Notes: generated by a model not told the origin, from the letters alone. A DNA stretch of 39,347 nt from an archaeon (GCA_024276795.1 JAJRWK010000236.1:1-39347); one strand, 5' to 3'. Shown: positions 25,497-34,053, counted from the stretch's first letter. Made by a program: numbers and translations.

Positions 25497-26396
25497 TTAG
25501 GAATCTTCACCAGATGACGAATTTGTTTTGAAAAGGCCCTCAATGAATACTTCCGCGGCCCGATAAGAACTTCTAACGAGGGGGCCAGCAAAGACTTTCT
25601 TGAAGCCCATTTGTTCCCCTATTTGTTGAAGCTCCTTAAATTCGTAGGGAGTATAGTATTTCTTTAGGGGAAAATGTTGCTGGGAGGGTTGTAAATACTG
25701 GCCAATAGTAAGTATGTCCACGTTTATGGCTCGTAAGTCTTCCATGGCTTCGACGAGTTCTTCTTTTGTCTCTCCGAGTCCCACCATTAGCCCCGATTTG
25801 GTGATCATGTTAGGGTAGGTTTGTTTTACAAGGTGAAGCACTTTCAGGGACTGGTCATAAGTTGCTCGTCGATCTCGAACTTTGGGAGTCAGCCGGCGAA
25901 CGGTTTCTAAATTATGGCCAAAAACATCTGGCATTGCATTTGCAACGGTGAGAATTAGAGTTACGATCCCTTGGAAATCAGGTGTCAGAACTTCAATTCT
26001 TGTGTTTGGGTTGAATTCTCGGATTAGCTTAATGCTTTCCGCAAAATGCTTAGCTCCCTGATCTTCTAAGTCGTCACGGTCAATGGAAGTGAGAACCACA
26101 TATGTTAGACCTAACTTCTTAATGGCACGAGCCAATCGTAGGGGTTCGCTTGGATCCAAGGGTGAGGGATTTTTTGAACTCTTAACTGCACAAAACTTAC
26201 AGCCTCTCGTACAAGTCTCGCCCATGATCATAAAGGTGGCAGTTCCTGCAGACCAGCACTCACCAATGTTTGGGCAGTGGGCTTCCTCGCAGACCGTGGC
26301 TACGCCACTCGTGTTTACAACTCTGCTTGTGGAACGAAATTGGGTCGAGAACGGTTTTAGCTTGGCACGTATCCATTCTGGCTTAGGTGAAGGCAT
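25497..26396 (-). CDS. lipA: Lipoyl synthase (radical SAM)
   Basis: 299 residues, the usual LipA length. The auxiliary-cluster cysteines are in CEEAHCPNIGEC (CxxxxCxxxxxC), and the radical SAM cluster in CTRGCKFC (CxxxCxxC) with the downstream SSKNPSPLDP stretch. YVVLTSIDRDDLEDQGAKHF and VFGHNLETV are LipA signatures. It inserts two sulfurs into octanoyl groups on 2-oxoacid dehydrogenase E2 or glycine-cleavage H protein. No E2 or H gene is in the window. Confidence 0.97.
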   Translation of the reverse strand: MPSPKPEWIRAKLKPFSTQFRSTSRVVNTSGVATVCEEAHCPNIGECWSAGTATFMIMGETCTRGCKFCAVKSSKNPSPLDPSEPLRLARAIKKLGLTYVVLTSIDRDDLEDQGAKHFAESIKLIREFNPNTRIEVLTPDFQGIVTLILTVANAMPDVFGHNLETVRRLTPKVRDRRATYDQSLKVLHLVKQTYPNMITKSGLMVGLGETKEELVEAMEDLRAINVDILTIGQYLQPSQQHFPLKKYYTPYEFKELQQIGEQMGFKKVFAGPLVRSSYRAAEVFIEGLFKTNSSSGEDS

Positions 26397-26483
26397 GGTG
26401 TGTTCAAGCCTATTTTAGAAAACCAATGTAAAAAGATTTCAGAAAAAACAGATAGGAAAGAGTTGAAAGGAATAAATCAAATG

Positions 26484-26915
26484 TCAGGCTCTGCCTTGCT
26501 TAACATCTAACATTCTCTGTAGGGTTAAGAATGCAAGGATTACGATTACAGTTGCAACAGTCATGAGCTTCCAGGCTCGTTGAGTATCGTGGGGGTCTTT
26601 TGCAGCATTATCTAGAAGGAATAGACCGCCAAAACCAACGAACATGAGTAGCCCCGCAACGATCCCTTCTAGTAAGAACTGACGATCAGTTCCATTTGGA
26701 AAGATTAAGAGAGGATTGTTGTTTTGATCGGAACCAATAGTCAATGGTTTCTCGACAAGATCATACATTCCACCGATGTAGATGTAGAATATTGCGAGAA
26801 ATATCAACACGTATAGTATTTTGCCGGGTACCTCTCTCCTCATGGAGAAGGTAAGTTTGTAGAATCTAAAGTTAGGACGGCGTAGTCCTGGAAAAACCCA
26901 TGGAAGTTTTGCCAT
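26484..26915 (-). CDS. OSTC/DC2-like oligosaccharyltransferase subunit (Ost3/Ost6 family)
   Basis: 143 residues. N-terminus PNFRF, then three membrane segments (about residues 30-50, 82-102 and 115-134). The segment order and short motifs match eukaryotic OSTC/DC2: PNLK-type N-terminus, FYIYIGGMYDLV after the first helix (OSTC: ITGGIIYDVI), a P..(I/V)GS loop, RQFLLEGIVAG (OSTC: GQYIMEGLAS), and FGGLFLLDNA (OSTC: GGLGFIILDRS). In eukaryotes this subunit links STT3A oligosaccharyltransferase to the translocon. The start is supported by GAGGTG about 6 nt upstream. Comparison is from memory of the family, not an alignment. Confidence 0.82.
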   Translation of the reverse strand: MAKLPWVFPGLRRPNFRFYKLTFSMRREVPGKILYVLIFLAIFYIYIGGMYDLVEKPLTIGSDQNNNPLLIFPNGTDRQFLLEGIVAGLLMFVGFGGLFLLDNAAKDPHDTQRAWKLMTVATVIVILAFLTLQRMLDVKQGRA

Positions 26916-26991
26916 TCATTGAGCACCTCTGTGTTTAGGTGAGACATTGGTCTTTTTAAGGATTAGTTCTTGCTAGCGACCTATGAACTGA

Positions 26992-27009
26992 CCTTGTATA
27001 TATGCAAGG
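26992..27009. promoter_or_regulatory. Near-perfect palindrome with central TATATAT
   Basis: CCTTG TATATATG CAAGG: perfect 5-bp arms around an AT core that could itself be a TATA box on either strand. Reading plus, it would start transcription near 27025, at the head of a GC-rich stretch; reading minus, it lies about 80 nt upstream of the OSTC-like gene. A repressor site overlapping a promoter would look like this. Confidence 0.4.
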
Positions 27010-27260
27010 GTTTTATGGGCTCTCATGTGTGCTCAAAATTGCACCCAACCTCGTGAGCAGAACGGGCGGCCCACAACGCCCACTATTCAGTGGCTTTGCT
27101 TGAAAAACGTTGGGAATCTTTCTCTTCAATACTTGCTTTGCTGTAGAGATGTTTGGCAAGTCCACGGTTCTGCACCAAGGCGAAGAGGGGTTTCATCTCG
27201 ATCCTCTCAGTACGAAGCATGTCCCCACGTGCAAGCAAGACACATTTTTATTCTTCCTAA
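27010..27260 (+). ncRNA. Candidate structured RNA in GC-rich gene-free stretch
   Basis: 27041-27100 is about 63% G+C by count in an otherwise AT-rich neighbourhood, with no plausible protein. Local stems include GTGC/GCAC (27029-27044), GGGCG/CGCCC (27064-27081), and CCACT-ATTC-AGTGG (27080-27093); the last two share bases and could alternate. A TATA-like palindrome precedes it. It does not show the diagnostic motifs of SRP RNA, RNase P RNA, or 5S rRNA that I know. The RNA is not identified, and strand is inferred from the upstream box. Confidence 0.3.
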
Positions 27261-27771
27261 ACCTTATTTTTCAACATTTAAGCAAGATTGATTAAGAGGT
27301 GTTTCAAAAAAAGGACAGCTCTCACAAAAAGCAAACAAAATTGAGTCGTCAGTAACCGTGGAAACCAACAGTCTTTTCTCTGGTTTTTCAAAAGAGACAG
27401 CCCTTGAATTCAGATATCTGTCATGATACATAAGGGTCTCTGATTGACAAGCCGGGTTTTTCAATAAGTGTGGTTTATAACCAAAAACTCAATAGTTCTT
27501 ATTGTTGGAGAAAAAAGAAATGGATCAAAAGAATGAAACAAGGTTATGGGGATATTGAGATGCACTGTTTTATGATAACAAACGCATTGAGATTTTGCAA
27601 TGAGCTCTTGAAGCAACAAGCAAGTGGGTTTCTCTTTTTTGATTTCGTACATATAGCTATAGCGATTCCCAGATGTTCTGATATTCATAAAGGACTCTCT
27701 AATGGAGACAACAATGGGAGAAATTCTCAGAATTGTTTGATATTCCATAATGAGAAGGGAGGGAAGGGACG
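27260..27771. other. Gene-free stretch before the ABC exporter operon
   Basis: AT-rich, about 510 nt. Short overlapping frames exist on both strands (for example + 27470-27775), but none has family features, ribosome-binding sites, or codon patterns like the neighbours. GGGAAGGGA at 27761-27769 is the ribosome-binding site of the permease. Nothing else recognised. Confidence 0.4.
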
Positions 27772-28671
27772 ATGATTTCAGAAACTAAAACCATTCAAGA
27801 ATCTGCGTTGCATTTCCGCTTAAGGTGGTTGAAGAAGCAGATACGCTTGATTGTCCTAATGACATGGAGAAATTTACAGGTTGATTTTGCTTATAAGTTC
27901 CAACTCTTAGTTGATCTTTCTTGGATTGCGATCGATATTGCAATTTTCACGATTTGGGGGGGATTGATAGGAGAGGCAGGAGGAGACACGGGCCTAGATG
28001 CCACTACGTATTTATTAGTAACTGTTACATTTTGGGTCTGGCTAGGAAAGGCCTATGATGACACAATTTTGGCTCTCCAAGATGAGGCATCCAGAGGAAC
28101 CATTGGGTATTTGGTTACTAATAATATATCGGTAAATACGATTTTAGTCGCCCGATTTGTTGCCAGCACGATTAAGACAACTATTGTCACGTTCTTTATT
28201 TTGATTCCTAGTTTGGCATTGTTCGGAGTTGTTGATCTTGGCTCGATTTCCTTACAAGCGGGGATTATTGTGCTTTTGTCGTTTTTCATCTCATGGTTAT
28301 TCATGTTGGCGTTTTCAACCCTGGTAGCGAGTTTAACGATTGTTTTTAAGAGAATTGGCGCACTTGCAGGCATGTTACATGCAGGATTGAAGATTGCTTC
28401 GGGATACTATTTCCCTCTGTCAAGGTTCCTAGGAGACGATGTACATCCTCTCGTGAGAGGGTTGATCAAGATTAGCTTTCTTCTCCCAACGACTCAAGGC
28501 GCAGAGATCACTCGACGTGTTCTTGGAGGCGGTAACTATAGCGTTGCAACGTTGTTGACGCGTCTCATGGGATTGCTTATTGGAACTGTTCTAATGATTG
28601 TCCTAGCTTTTTTGGTTGTCTATCGCCTTACGAATCTCTCACGTTATTGGGGAACGCTCGAGCAATACTAG
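27772..28671 (+). CDS. ABC-2 type transporter permease
   Basis: 299 residues with six hydrophobic segments (about 40-62, 78-95, 125-150, 155-190, 200-215 and 262-285). The ABC-2 layout is present: cytoplasmic N-terminus with an amphipathic helix (LRWLKKQIRLIVLMTWRNLQ), a YLLVTVTFWVWLG segment, and the paired helix region FISWLFMLAFSTLVASLTIVFKR. It would form the membrane half of an exporter with the ATPase that starts 16 nt after its stop. Strong ribosome-binding site GGGAAGGGA precedes ATG. Substrate is not evident; this family moves polysaccharides, lipids or drugs. Confidence 0.88.
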   Translation: MISETKTIQESALHFRLRWLKKQIRLIVLMTWRNLQVDFAYKFQLLVDLSWIAIDIAIFTIWGGLIGEAGGDTGLDATTYLLVTVTFWVWLGKAYDDTILALQDEASRGTIGYLVTNNISVNTILVARFVASTIKTTIVTFFILIPSLALFGVVDLGSISLQAGIIVLLSFFISWLFMLAFSTLVASLTIVFKRIGALAGMLHAGLKIASGYYFPLSRFLGDDVHPLVRGLIKISFLLPTTQGAEITRRVLGGGNYSVATLLTRLMGLLIGTVLMIVLAFLVVYRLTNLSRYWGTLEQY

Positions 28672-28687
28672 GAGGGGTTAATAGAAC

Positions 28688-29785
28688 ATGAGTAAAGAAG
28701 AAAATGCAATCATTGCCAGAAAACTATCAAAGCGATTCCCCCGAAAGGTTTTTCCTCGTCTTGAATATTTTGATGTGCTTCGAGACGTCTCATTTTCTAT
28801 CAAAAAGGGAGAGAGAGTAGCCCTTATTGGAAGCAACGGTAGTGGGAAAACAACGCTACTAAAAACAATGGCTACAATTTATTTGCCAGATTCTGGTGAC
28901 CTTCTAATCAATGGTTATGATGTGTACAAGCACGCGGAGAAAATTGCAAGCCATACTACTCTTATTTCTCCGGCGCTGGACTTTCAGAAAAAACTCACGT
29001 TGCGGCAAACGTTGAGGTTCTTCCATTCAATTCAGGCACCATACGGAGAGCTTGATATTGCCTTGGATTTTTTAAAACGGATGCACATGGAGTATCTTCT
29101 TGACAAACGGTTGGAAAGCTTTTCAGAAGGGCAAAAAGCGATTACTCGGATTGCGATTGGGATGATGAAAAATCCGGATATCTTTTTCCTAGACGAGATC
29201 ACGACAGGGCTTGATGTCAATAGAAAGGAAGACTTAGTTGACTTTTTGAAGGAAAATATTTCTTCGGAGCAGACTATTGTTATGGTTGACCATGATCCTC
29301 TAATAGTTGAGCGTATTTGTGATAGTTATATCCTTCTTTCTCGGGGAGTTGTTGTTAAACAGGGGCGAGCGAAAGATATTGGTAAAGAATTGGCTTACAA
29401 GTATGAAGTTATGGTCATAATGAAGGATAGGCCTGAGTTTGATGAAATTGTCATGTTGTTTCCAGACCAAGCAGATGACGTTTTGATTGACGGTCACGTG
29501 GTTTATTTCCGAGCGGAAGATGAAGATGAATTGTATTCCATTATTGAAAGACTTCGTCTGAATAGAGAAACCATTACTAAATATGTGGTTTCACTTGTGG
29601 ACTTATCAAACATTTATCATGCGTTAAAACCAGAGACAATTAACGAGATCCGTACGGTTGAAGACGAAAAAGGTTTACCCGAGAGAACACCTACTTTTGA
29701 TGAACTACAAGAAATCATTCGTCTCTTTGGGATTATGATTGATACGAAATCTGGGGTAAAGATACCGCCTCGAAAGCTACCCTAA
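28688..29785 (+). CDS. ABC-2 type transporter ATP-binding protein
   Basis: 365 residues. Walker A GSNGSGKTT (about 54-62), ABC signature SEGQK (in place of SGGQ), Walker B DIFFLDEITTG and the H-loop VDHD. A C-terminal domain of about 140 residues after residue 225 is unusual in length and could be regulatory. Ribosome-binding site AGGAGGGG is just upstream. It pairs with the permease 16 nt before it. Substrate is unknown. Confidence 0.9.
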   Translation: MSKEENAIIARKLSKRFPRKVFPRLEYFDVLRDVSFSIKKGERVALIGSNGSGKTTLLKTMATIYLPDSGDLLINGYDVYKHAEKIASHTTLISPALDFQKKLTLRQTLRFFHSIQAPYGELDIALDFLKRMHMEYLLDKRLESFSEGQKAITRIAIGMMKNPDIFFLDEITTGLDVNRKEDLVDFLKENISSEQTIVMVDHDPLIVERICDSYILLSRGVVVKQGRAKDIGKELAYKYEVMVIMKDRPEFDEIVMLFPDQADDVLIDGHVVYFRAEDEDELYSIIERLRLNRETITKYVVSLVDLSNIYHALKPETINEIRTVEDEKGLPERTPTFDELQEIIRLFGIMIDTKSGVKIPPRKLP

Positions 29786-29871
29786 TGATTAGTTCTCAAC
29801 AAGGAGATAGTGACGTTTTCCTTAGGTACGATATTTAAAGTAACAACTCTAAAAAAGATCAAAAGGAAGTA

Positions 29872-30627
29872 GTGACAAGATTGGTTGTAGGTAGTATGTC
29901 TGTGCCCGTGTCGACAGATCACTCTGGTTATCCCGCGTTCAAACTTGTTGTGCATGGTCCCGCCGGTGTTGGAAAAACAACGGTACTGAGAGTTTTGGGA
30001 GCTCTCAAGAAAATAGAGGATCCACCTAAATTAGCAAGTGAATTGGCCTCTATTGAAGCCCCCTCTGGTGAAACACTTTTTTTCGATAAGATAACATTTC
30101 ACGCGGGGGAATTTGACTTAGAGAAGGGGAGCGGTGTGAGGCTTCATGTTTGGGCAACTGCGGGAGCAAAACACCATATCCAGCAACGAAAAATTACCAT
30201 GGAAGGCGCAGATGGAATTATTTTATTACTTTCACCATTTCAAAAAGATCTTCAAGATAATCGAGAAGTGATTGACGAGGTTTCTGCTTTCCTGCCGAAG
30301 CTCCCGTTACAGATTTTGATAAACAAGGCAGATAGCGTAAGTAGACAAGAGTTGCTGGAAACCACCGATGAAATAATGAACTATGCTAGTGAGAAAGGAC
30401 TCAGCTCTATCGAAGAACCGATTGCGGTTAGTGTGCTACATGCAACTCGTGATCTTTTAGCATTACTTAGTAGCCCTAATGTCTATCAGTGCCTTACTAT
30501 TGAAAAGCGACTTAAGAGAGAATGCCGCCCCGAGAGCATGGATCTAATCGCGAAAGGGTTTCGCCTCGTAGCTTACCAGGCGATTCTTAATCGACTTCGT
30601 CATTCGTCTTCTGCTGGTTCGAAATAA
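29872..30627 (+). CDS. MglA/Arf-like small GTPase
   Basis: 251 residues from GTG 29872 (GGAAG just upstream; ATG 29896 would drop eight). P-loop GPAGVGKT at 29-36, switch region ETLFFDKITFHAGEF like the TLFFDFLPL of MglA, G3-like WATAGAKHH at 94-102 where MglA has VPGQ, NKAD (151-154) as G4. The canonical Gln of DxxGQ is absent, as often in MglA-type proteins. A TATA box (ATATTTAAAG, 29831-29840) precedes. It probably acts as a membrane or cytoskeleton-related regulator; the partner is unknown. No Roadblock protein is in the window. The last 35 residues form a basic tail. Confidence 0.8.
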   Translation: MTRLVVGSMSVPVSTDHSGYPAFKLVVHGPAGVGKTTVLRVLGALKKIEDPPKLASELASIEAPSGETLFFDKITFHAGEFDLEKGSGVRLHVWATAGAKHHIQQRKITMEGADGIILLLSPFQKDLQDNREVIDEVSAFLPKLPLQILINKADSVSRQELLETTDEIMNYASEKGLSSIEEPIAVSVLHATRDLLALLSSPNVYQCLTIEKRLKRECRPESMDLIAKGFRLVAYQAILNRLRHSSSAGSK

Positions 30628-30733
30628 TACTTTTCTGCGAAAAATTTGTAATTCAAGAAGAAAGTGTTCGAACGCTACTTATTTAATCCGCAGTCTCTGA
30701 GAACTGCTTAGATATATTTCATGGTGTAATCAG

Positions 30734-31168
30734 ATGACTACTGGCAGAGATGTACCTCCAGACCTTTTAATAGAAGAGCTTACCACACGCCTAAAAGAGC
30801 TACCCGAGATCCAGCCTCCAGAATGGGCAAAATATGTGAAGTTAGGGGTGCACAAAGAACTTCCCCCGGAGAATCCGGATTGGTGGTATGTCCGTGCAGC
30901 TTCAGTACTCAGAAAGATCTATTTACGCGGGCCAATAGGCGTTCAGAGGCTCAGGCTTGAGTATGGCGGACTAAGGAATCGCGGTGTGAAACCGGAGCAC
31001 TTCTACCGAGGAAGTGGCAATGTTTTGAGAAAAATCTTGCAGCAATTAGAGAAAGCAGAGCTAGTGTCTAGGGATCAATCTGGAAAGGGCAGAATAATCA
31101 GCCCAACCGGGATGAAATTTGTGGACAATGCCGCCCGTGAAGTTGCATTAAAAGTAATGTCTGTTTAA
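30734..31168 (+). CDS. rps19e: 30S ribosomal protein S19e
   Basis: 144 residues, the usual length. WWYVRAASVLRKIYLRGPIGVQRLRLEYGG-type core (as WYVRAASVLRKIYLRGPIG) and the closing GRIISPTG are family hallmarks, with a winged-helix fold. It starts the small-ribosomal cluster S19e-PDCD5-L39e-L31e-aIF6, which is conserved in archaea. A possible TATA box, AGATATATTT, lies about 20 nt before ATG. Confidence 0.97.
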   Translation: MTTGRDVPPDLLIEELTTRLKELPEIQPPEWAKYVKLGVHKELPPENPDWWYVRAASVLRKIYLRGPIGVQRLRLEYGGLRNRGVKPEHFYRGSGNVLRKILQQLEKAELVSRDQSGKGRIISPTGMKFVDNAAREVALKVMSV

Positions 31169-31290
31169 AAAATGGTTACTTGCCCGATCTAGAGTCAAAG
31201 GACGAGCTTATTTCGTCTCTTTTGCCCCATCAAAAAAAATATGTTACAATGAATGTATAACTCCAGTAGTAAAGACTCAAGGGGAAGAAA

Positions 31291-31626
31291 ATGAACGATG
31301 ATGAATTAGAAGCAATTCGCCAGCGAAAGTTGGCGGCCTTACAAGAACAGGCTCTTCGGAAGCAACAAGAAGAAGAGAGAAGACAACAGGCTGAGGCACA
31401 GATCCAAGCAATTCTCCGAGGCGTACTTACAGAAGAGGCAAGGGCAAGATTACAAAACATCAAACTTGTAAAGCCGGAGCTAGCACAAGCAGTTGAATAC
31501 CAGTTGGCAACGCTTGCTCAATCTGGCCGACTGCAGGGCAAGATTACCGACGATCAGCTCAAGGCATTACTAAAGCAAATTCAAGAGAAAAAAAGAGAGA
31601 CAAAAATAAGATTCAAGAGGGTCTAA
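31291..31626 (+). CDS. PDCD5-like DNA/RNA-binding protein
   Basis: 111 residues. Helical core RARLQNIKLVKPELAQAVEYQLATLAQSGRLQGKI with the closing KRV, typical of the archaeal PDCD5 (MTH1615-like) family; the N-terminal 30 residues are Arg/Glu/Gln-rich helix. Archaeal members bind nucleic acid; a chaperone-type role has been proposed for the eukaryotic protein. Ribosome-binding site GGGG(A)AGAAA is close upstream. It is one nucleotide from rpl39e and clearly co-transcribed. Confidence 0.93.
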   Translation: MNDDELEAIRQRKLAALQEQALRKQQEEERRQQAEAQIQAILRGVLTEEARARLQNIKLVKPELAQAVEYQLATLAQSGRLQGKITDDQLKALLKQIQEKKRETKIRFKRV

Positions 31627-31627
31627 A

Positions 31628-31783
31628 ATGGCAACCCATAAGCTATACCACAGAAAAAAGCGTTACGCACACGAAATGAAGAAAAATTCGCCCATTCCTA
31701 CGTGGCTCACACTTAAGACTAGCAGAAGGCTTAGGTCCAAGAGCTACGCGAGGAATTGGAGAAACTCTAGGATAAAGCGATAA
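31628..31783 (+). CDS. rpl39e: 50S ribosomal protein L39e
   Basis: 51 residues, the exact family length, starting at the ATG one base after the PDCD5 stop. Sequence is strongly basic and contains PTWLTLKTSRRLR, WRNSRIK, matching the L39e pattern (IPAWIMLKTNRR.. and the WRR terminal block). It lines the exit tunnel of the large subunit. Confidence 0.97.
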   Translation: MATHKLYHRKKRYAHEMKKNSPIPTWLTLKTSRRLRSKSYARNWRNSRIKR

Positions 31784-31814
31784 GCGTTTCGAAAAAGAGT
31801 TGGAAGTGATCTAA

Positions 31815-32192
31815 ATGGTCGAGATTATTGAAAGAAGAGAAGGAGTAGTGGTTCCTTTTTATCCACGACTTAACCATATTCCCCGTACCCGCAGAGCCAA
31901 GCGAGCTATTGGGATTTTACGAGAATACGCGAGTCGTCATCTGCATGCAGACATGGACAAAATCCTCATTGATGAGAAGGTCAATCAGTACATTTGGAAT
32001 CGGGGAAGGGAAAAACCACCTCGTAAAATCATTATTGATATGACAAAAGATGATGAAGGATACGTTGAGATTTATCTTGCTGGCGAACAAGCCGTTCAGC
32101 CAGTTGAAGTTGCAGAGATAGAAGCGCCAGTTGGTCCTGAAGAGCCAATCGAGCCGGAAGAGGAAGAAGAAGAGGAAGAAGAAGAGGATTAG
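31815..32192 (+). CDS. rpl31e: 50S ribosomal protein L31e with long acidic tail
   Basis: 125 residues. The L31e core is seen in RRAKRAIGILREYASRHL, KVNQYIWNRGREKPPRKI and the final VEIYL. Typical archaeal L31e is about 85-100 residues; here residues about 100-125 add an acidic tail ending in a run of Glu and a final Asp. Nearly all the tail is GAA/GAG, which makes the DNA a simple GAA-type repeat. It follows rpl39e by 31 nt. Confidence 0.96.
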   Translation: MVEIIERREGVVVPFYPRLNHIPRTRRAKRAIGILREYASRHLHADMDKILIDEKVNQYIWNRGREKPPRKIIIDMTKDDEGYVEIYLAGEQAVQPVEVAEIEAPVGPEEPIEPEEEEEEEEEED

Positions 32193-32244
32193 TCTTCTTC
32201 ATCCATCTTATTTTTTTTATCAAATAACTTGGGGAGAATAAACT

Positions 32245-32922
32245 GTGCCAGATATTGTTCGTGTTACTATCAAAGGAAATGAAAATGTGGGCTTGTTCGC
32301 GACGGTCTGGGATAACTTGTTGATTATTCCCCCAGAAACAAAACCATCTACAATTTCTCTTTTGAAAGAAACACTTCAAGTGGAAAATGTGGAGCAGACC
32401 ACAATAGCAGAAACTTCATTATTAGGGATTTTCGTAGTCATGAATAGAAGCGGTATTGTTCTTCCGCACACAATTACGCCTCACGAATTAGCGTTTTTCA
32501 AATCTATTGGAAAGCAGTATGGAAGAAATGTCTCTGTTGTTTCAGATACAATCACTGCGATGGGAAACACTATTCTTGCAACAGATAAGAAAGCGATTGT
32601 TAGCCCTAATTTCTCAAAGGAAGCGATTGAGATCATCTCCGATACGTTAGATGTCGAGACGGTTCCAGAATTACTTGTAAGCTCGCCCCTTGTAGGCTCG
32701 GTTGCATATTCCACCTCCAAAGGAACTCTTCTTCATCCTTTGGCAACTAGAGATGACATCCATTTTATTGAGCATGAACTGGGAACTCAAGTAGACATCA
32801 CAACTGTAAATCGAGGGGTGCCGTATCCCCACAGCGGTATTATTGCGACACCTAGGGGTGCCGCAGTCGGGAGTAGTACAACAGGTCCTGAAACCCTCCG
32901 GATCTACCAAGTACTGTTTTGA
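32245..32922 (+). CDS. eif6: Translation initiation factor 6
   Basis: 225 residues, the usual aIF6 length, from GTG 32245 with GGGGAG upstream. The pentein repeats are visible: GNENVGLFATVWDNLLIIPP, the conserved TPHELAFF, NVSVVSDTITAMGNTILA and the C-terminal SGIIATPRGAAVGSSTTGPE. It blocks 30S-50S joining on the large subunit. It ends the ribosomal cluster; the usual following L20a/LX, prefoldin and ftsY genes are not present here and the fix genes converge instead. Confidence 0.97.
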   Translation: MPDIVRVTIKGNENVGLFATVWDNLLIIPPETKPSTISLLKETLQVENVEQTTIAETSLLGIFVVMNRSGIVLPHTITPHELAFFKSIGKQYGRNVSVVSDTITAMGNTILATDKKAIVSPNFSKEAIEIISDTLDVETVPELLVSSPLVGSVAYSTSKGTLLHPLATRDDIHFIEHELGTQVDITTVNRGVPYPHSGIIATPRGAAVGSSTTGPETLRIYQVLF

Positions 32923-32937
32923 TTAATTGGGGAAAGA

Positions 32938-34050
32938 TTAGAGGTCCGGGAAGGTCAGTTCTCCTTTTTTTGCGATCTCAATCAAGAGCGGGACAACGTC
33001 CTGATAGTCTCCAACGATTCCATAGTTGGCGACGGAAAAGATTGGTGCTTCGCTATCTTTGTTTATGGCAATAATATACTTGCTTTCCTTCATGCCTGCG
33101 AGGTGTTGAATGGCTCCGGAAATACCAATAGCGAAATAATAATCAGGACGCACAATTGTTCCTGTTTGCCCAACTTGGTGTTTTGAGGAGATATATCCGG
33201 CTTCTACCGCTCCTCTGCTCGCCCCAAGTTCGGCCTTATAGCCCTTTTCTCGCAGGATTTGCACGAGCTCTCGCAGTAGCTTGAAGCCTTCTTCTCCGAC
33301 GCCTCGGCCACCAGAAATGATGATCTTAGCACCTTTAAGGTCAACTTGTTCGCCTTCAGCAATATGAACATCAACCACTTCGACTAAGAAGTCTTCAGAT
33401 TTGAAATCAATAGCGAATTCAATGATTTCACCAGTCCTTGTTGTATCTTTTGGCAGTGGTTTGAAAACACCAGGTCGAGCAGAAGCCATTTGGGGATATG
33501 TCCATGGTCCCAGAATTGTGGCGAGTTTTGATTCTCCAAAACTTGGGCGTATCATTCGAAGAACTTTTTCGAAACGTTGTTTTCTTCTTCTATTCACGTA
33601 TTCTCCGACGTCAAACATGGTACAATCTGCAGAGAGTCCGGTATGCACTCTTGCTGCGACTCGAGGAGCAAGTTCTCTCCCAAAAGTAGTGGCTCCAAAA
33701 AGAAACGCTTCTGGTTTTAGTTTTTCAATGACAGAAGTAATTACTCGAGTGTAGGGGAGGACAGAGAAGGTTTCTAATTTGGGATCATCCACAATAACGA
33801 CCCTATCTGCACCGTGGTGAATGAGATCTTCAGCGAATTGTTTGACGTTATGTCCGATGAGCACACTAGTAAGGTGGGTTTCTAATTTGTCGGCAATTTC
33901 TCTTCCAATACCTAGGAGTTCGTATGCCACATCATGGGGGAAGCCTTCTGGAGTGATTTGCCCCCAGACGAATACGCCTCGTGCACCCTTGCGGAAGTCC
34001 ACGGTCTTAATCTCATTACTGATATTTTTTGACGCATTGTTTGAACTCAT
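32938..34050 (-). CDS. fixB: Electron-transfer flavoprotein subunit alpha
   Basis: 370 residues. The C-terminal FAD domain has the EtfA signatures GGRGVGEEGF, GASRGAVEAGYI, QVGQTGTIVRPDYYFAIGISGAIQHLAGM and the NKDSEAPIFSVANYGIVGD loop. The N-terminal half is the EtfA alpha/beta domain without a ferredoxin insert. It follows the beta subunit with a 3-nt gap. The operon order on the minus strand is fixC-fixX-fixA(etfB)-fixB(etfA). This is the FixABCX form, which in other organisms bifurcates electrons from NADH to quinone and ferredoxin. Confidence 0.96.
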   Translation of the reverse strand: MSSNNASKNISNEIKTVDFRKGARGVFVWGQITPEGFPHDVAYELLGIGREIADKLETHLTSVLIGHNVKQFAEDLIHHGADRVVIVDDPKLETFSVLPYTRVITSVIEKLKPEAFLFGATTFGRELAPRVAARVHTGLSADCTMFDVGEYVNRRRKQRFEKVLRMIRPSFGESKLATILGPWTYPQMASARPGVFKPLPKDTTRTGEIIEFAIDFKSEDFLVEVVDVHIAEGEQVDLKGAKIIISGGRGVGEEGFKLLRELVQILREKGYKAELGASRGAVEAGYISSKHQVGQTGTIVRPDYYFAIGISGAIQHLAGMKESKYIIAINKDSEAPIFSVANYGIVGDYQDVVPLLIEIAKKGELTFPDL

Positions 34051-34053
34051 TCT

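Noticed and set aside
27010-27260. SRP RNA, RNase P RNA or 5S rRNA in the GC-rich stretch
   Set aside because: The expected conserved motifs (GGAGCAG-type S domain, GGAAAGUCC-type CR-I, the 5S loop consensus) were not found on either strand.
27470-27775. 101-residue ORF before the ABC permease
   Set aside because: No recognisable domain, no ribosome-binding site and it overlaps the permease start, whose own site is strong.
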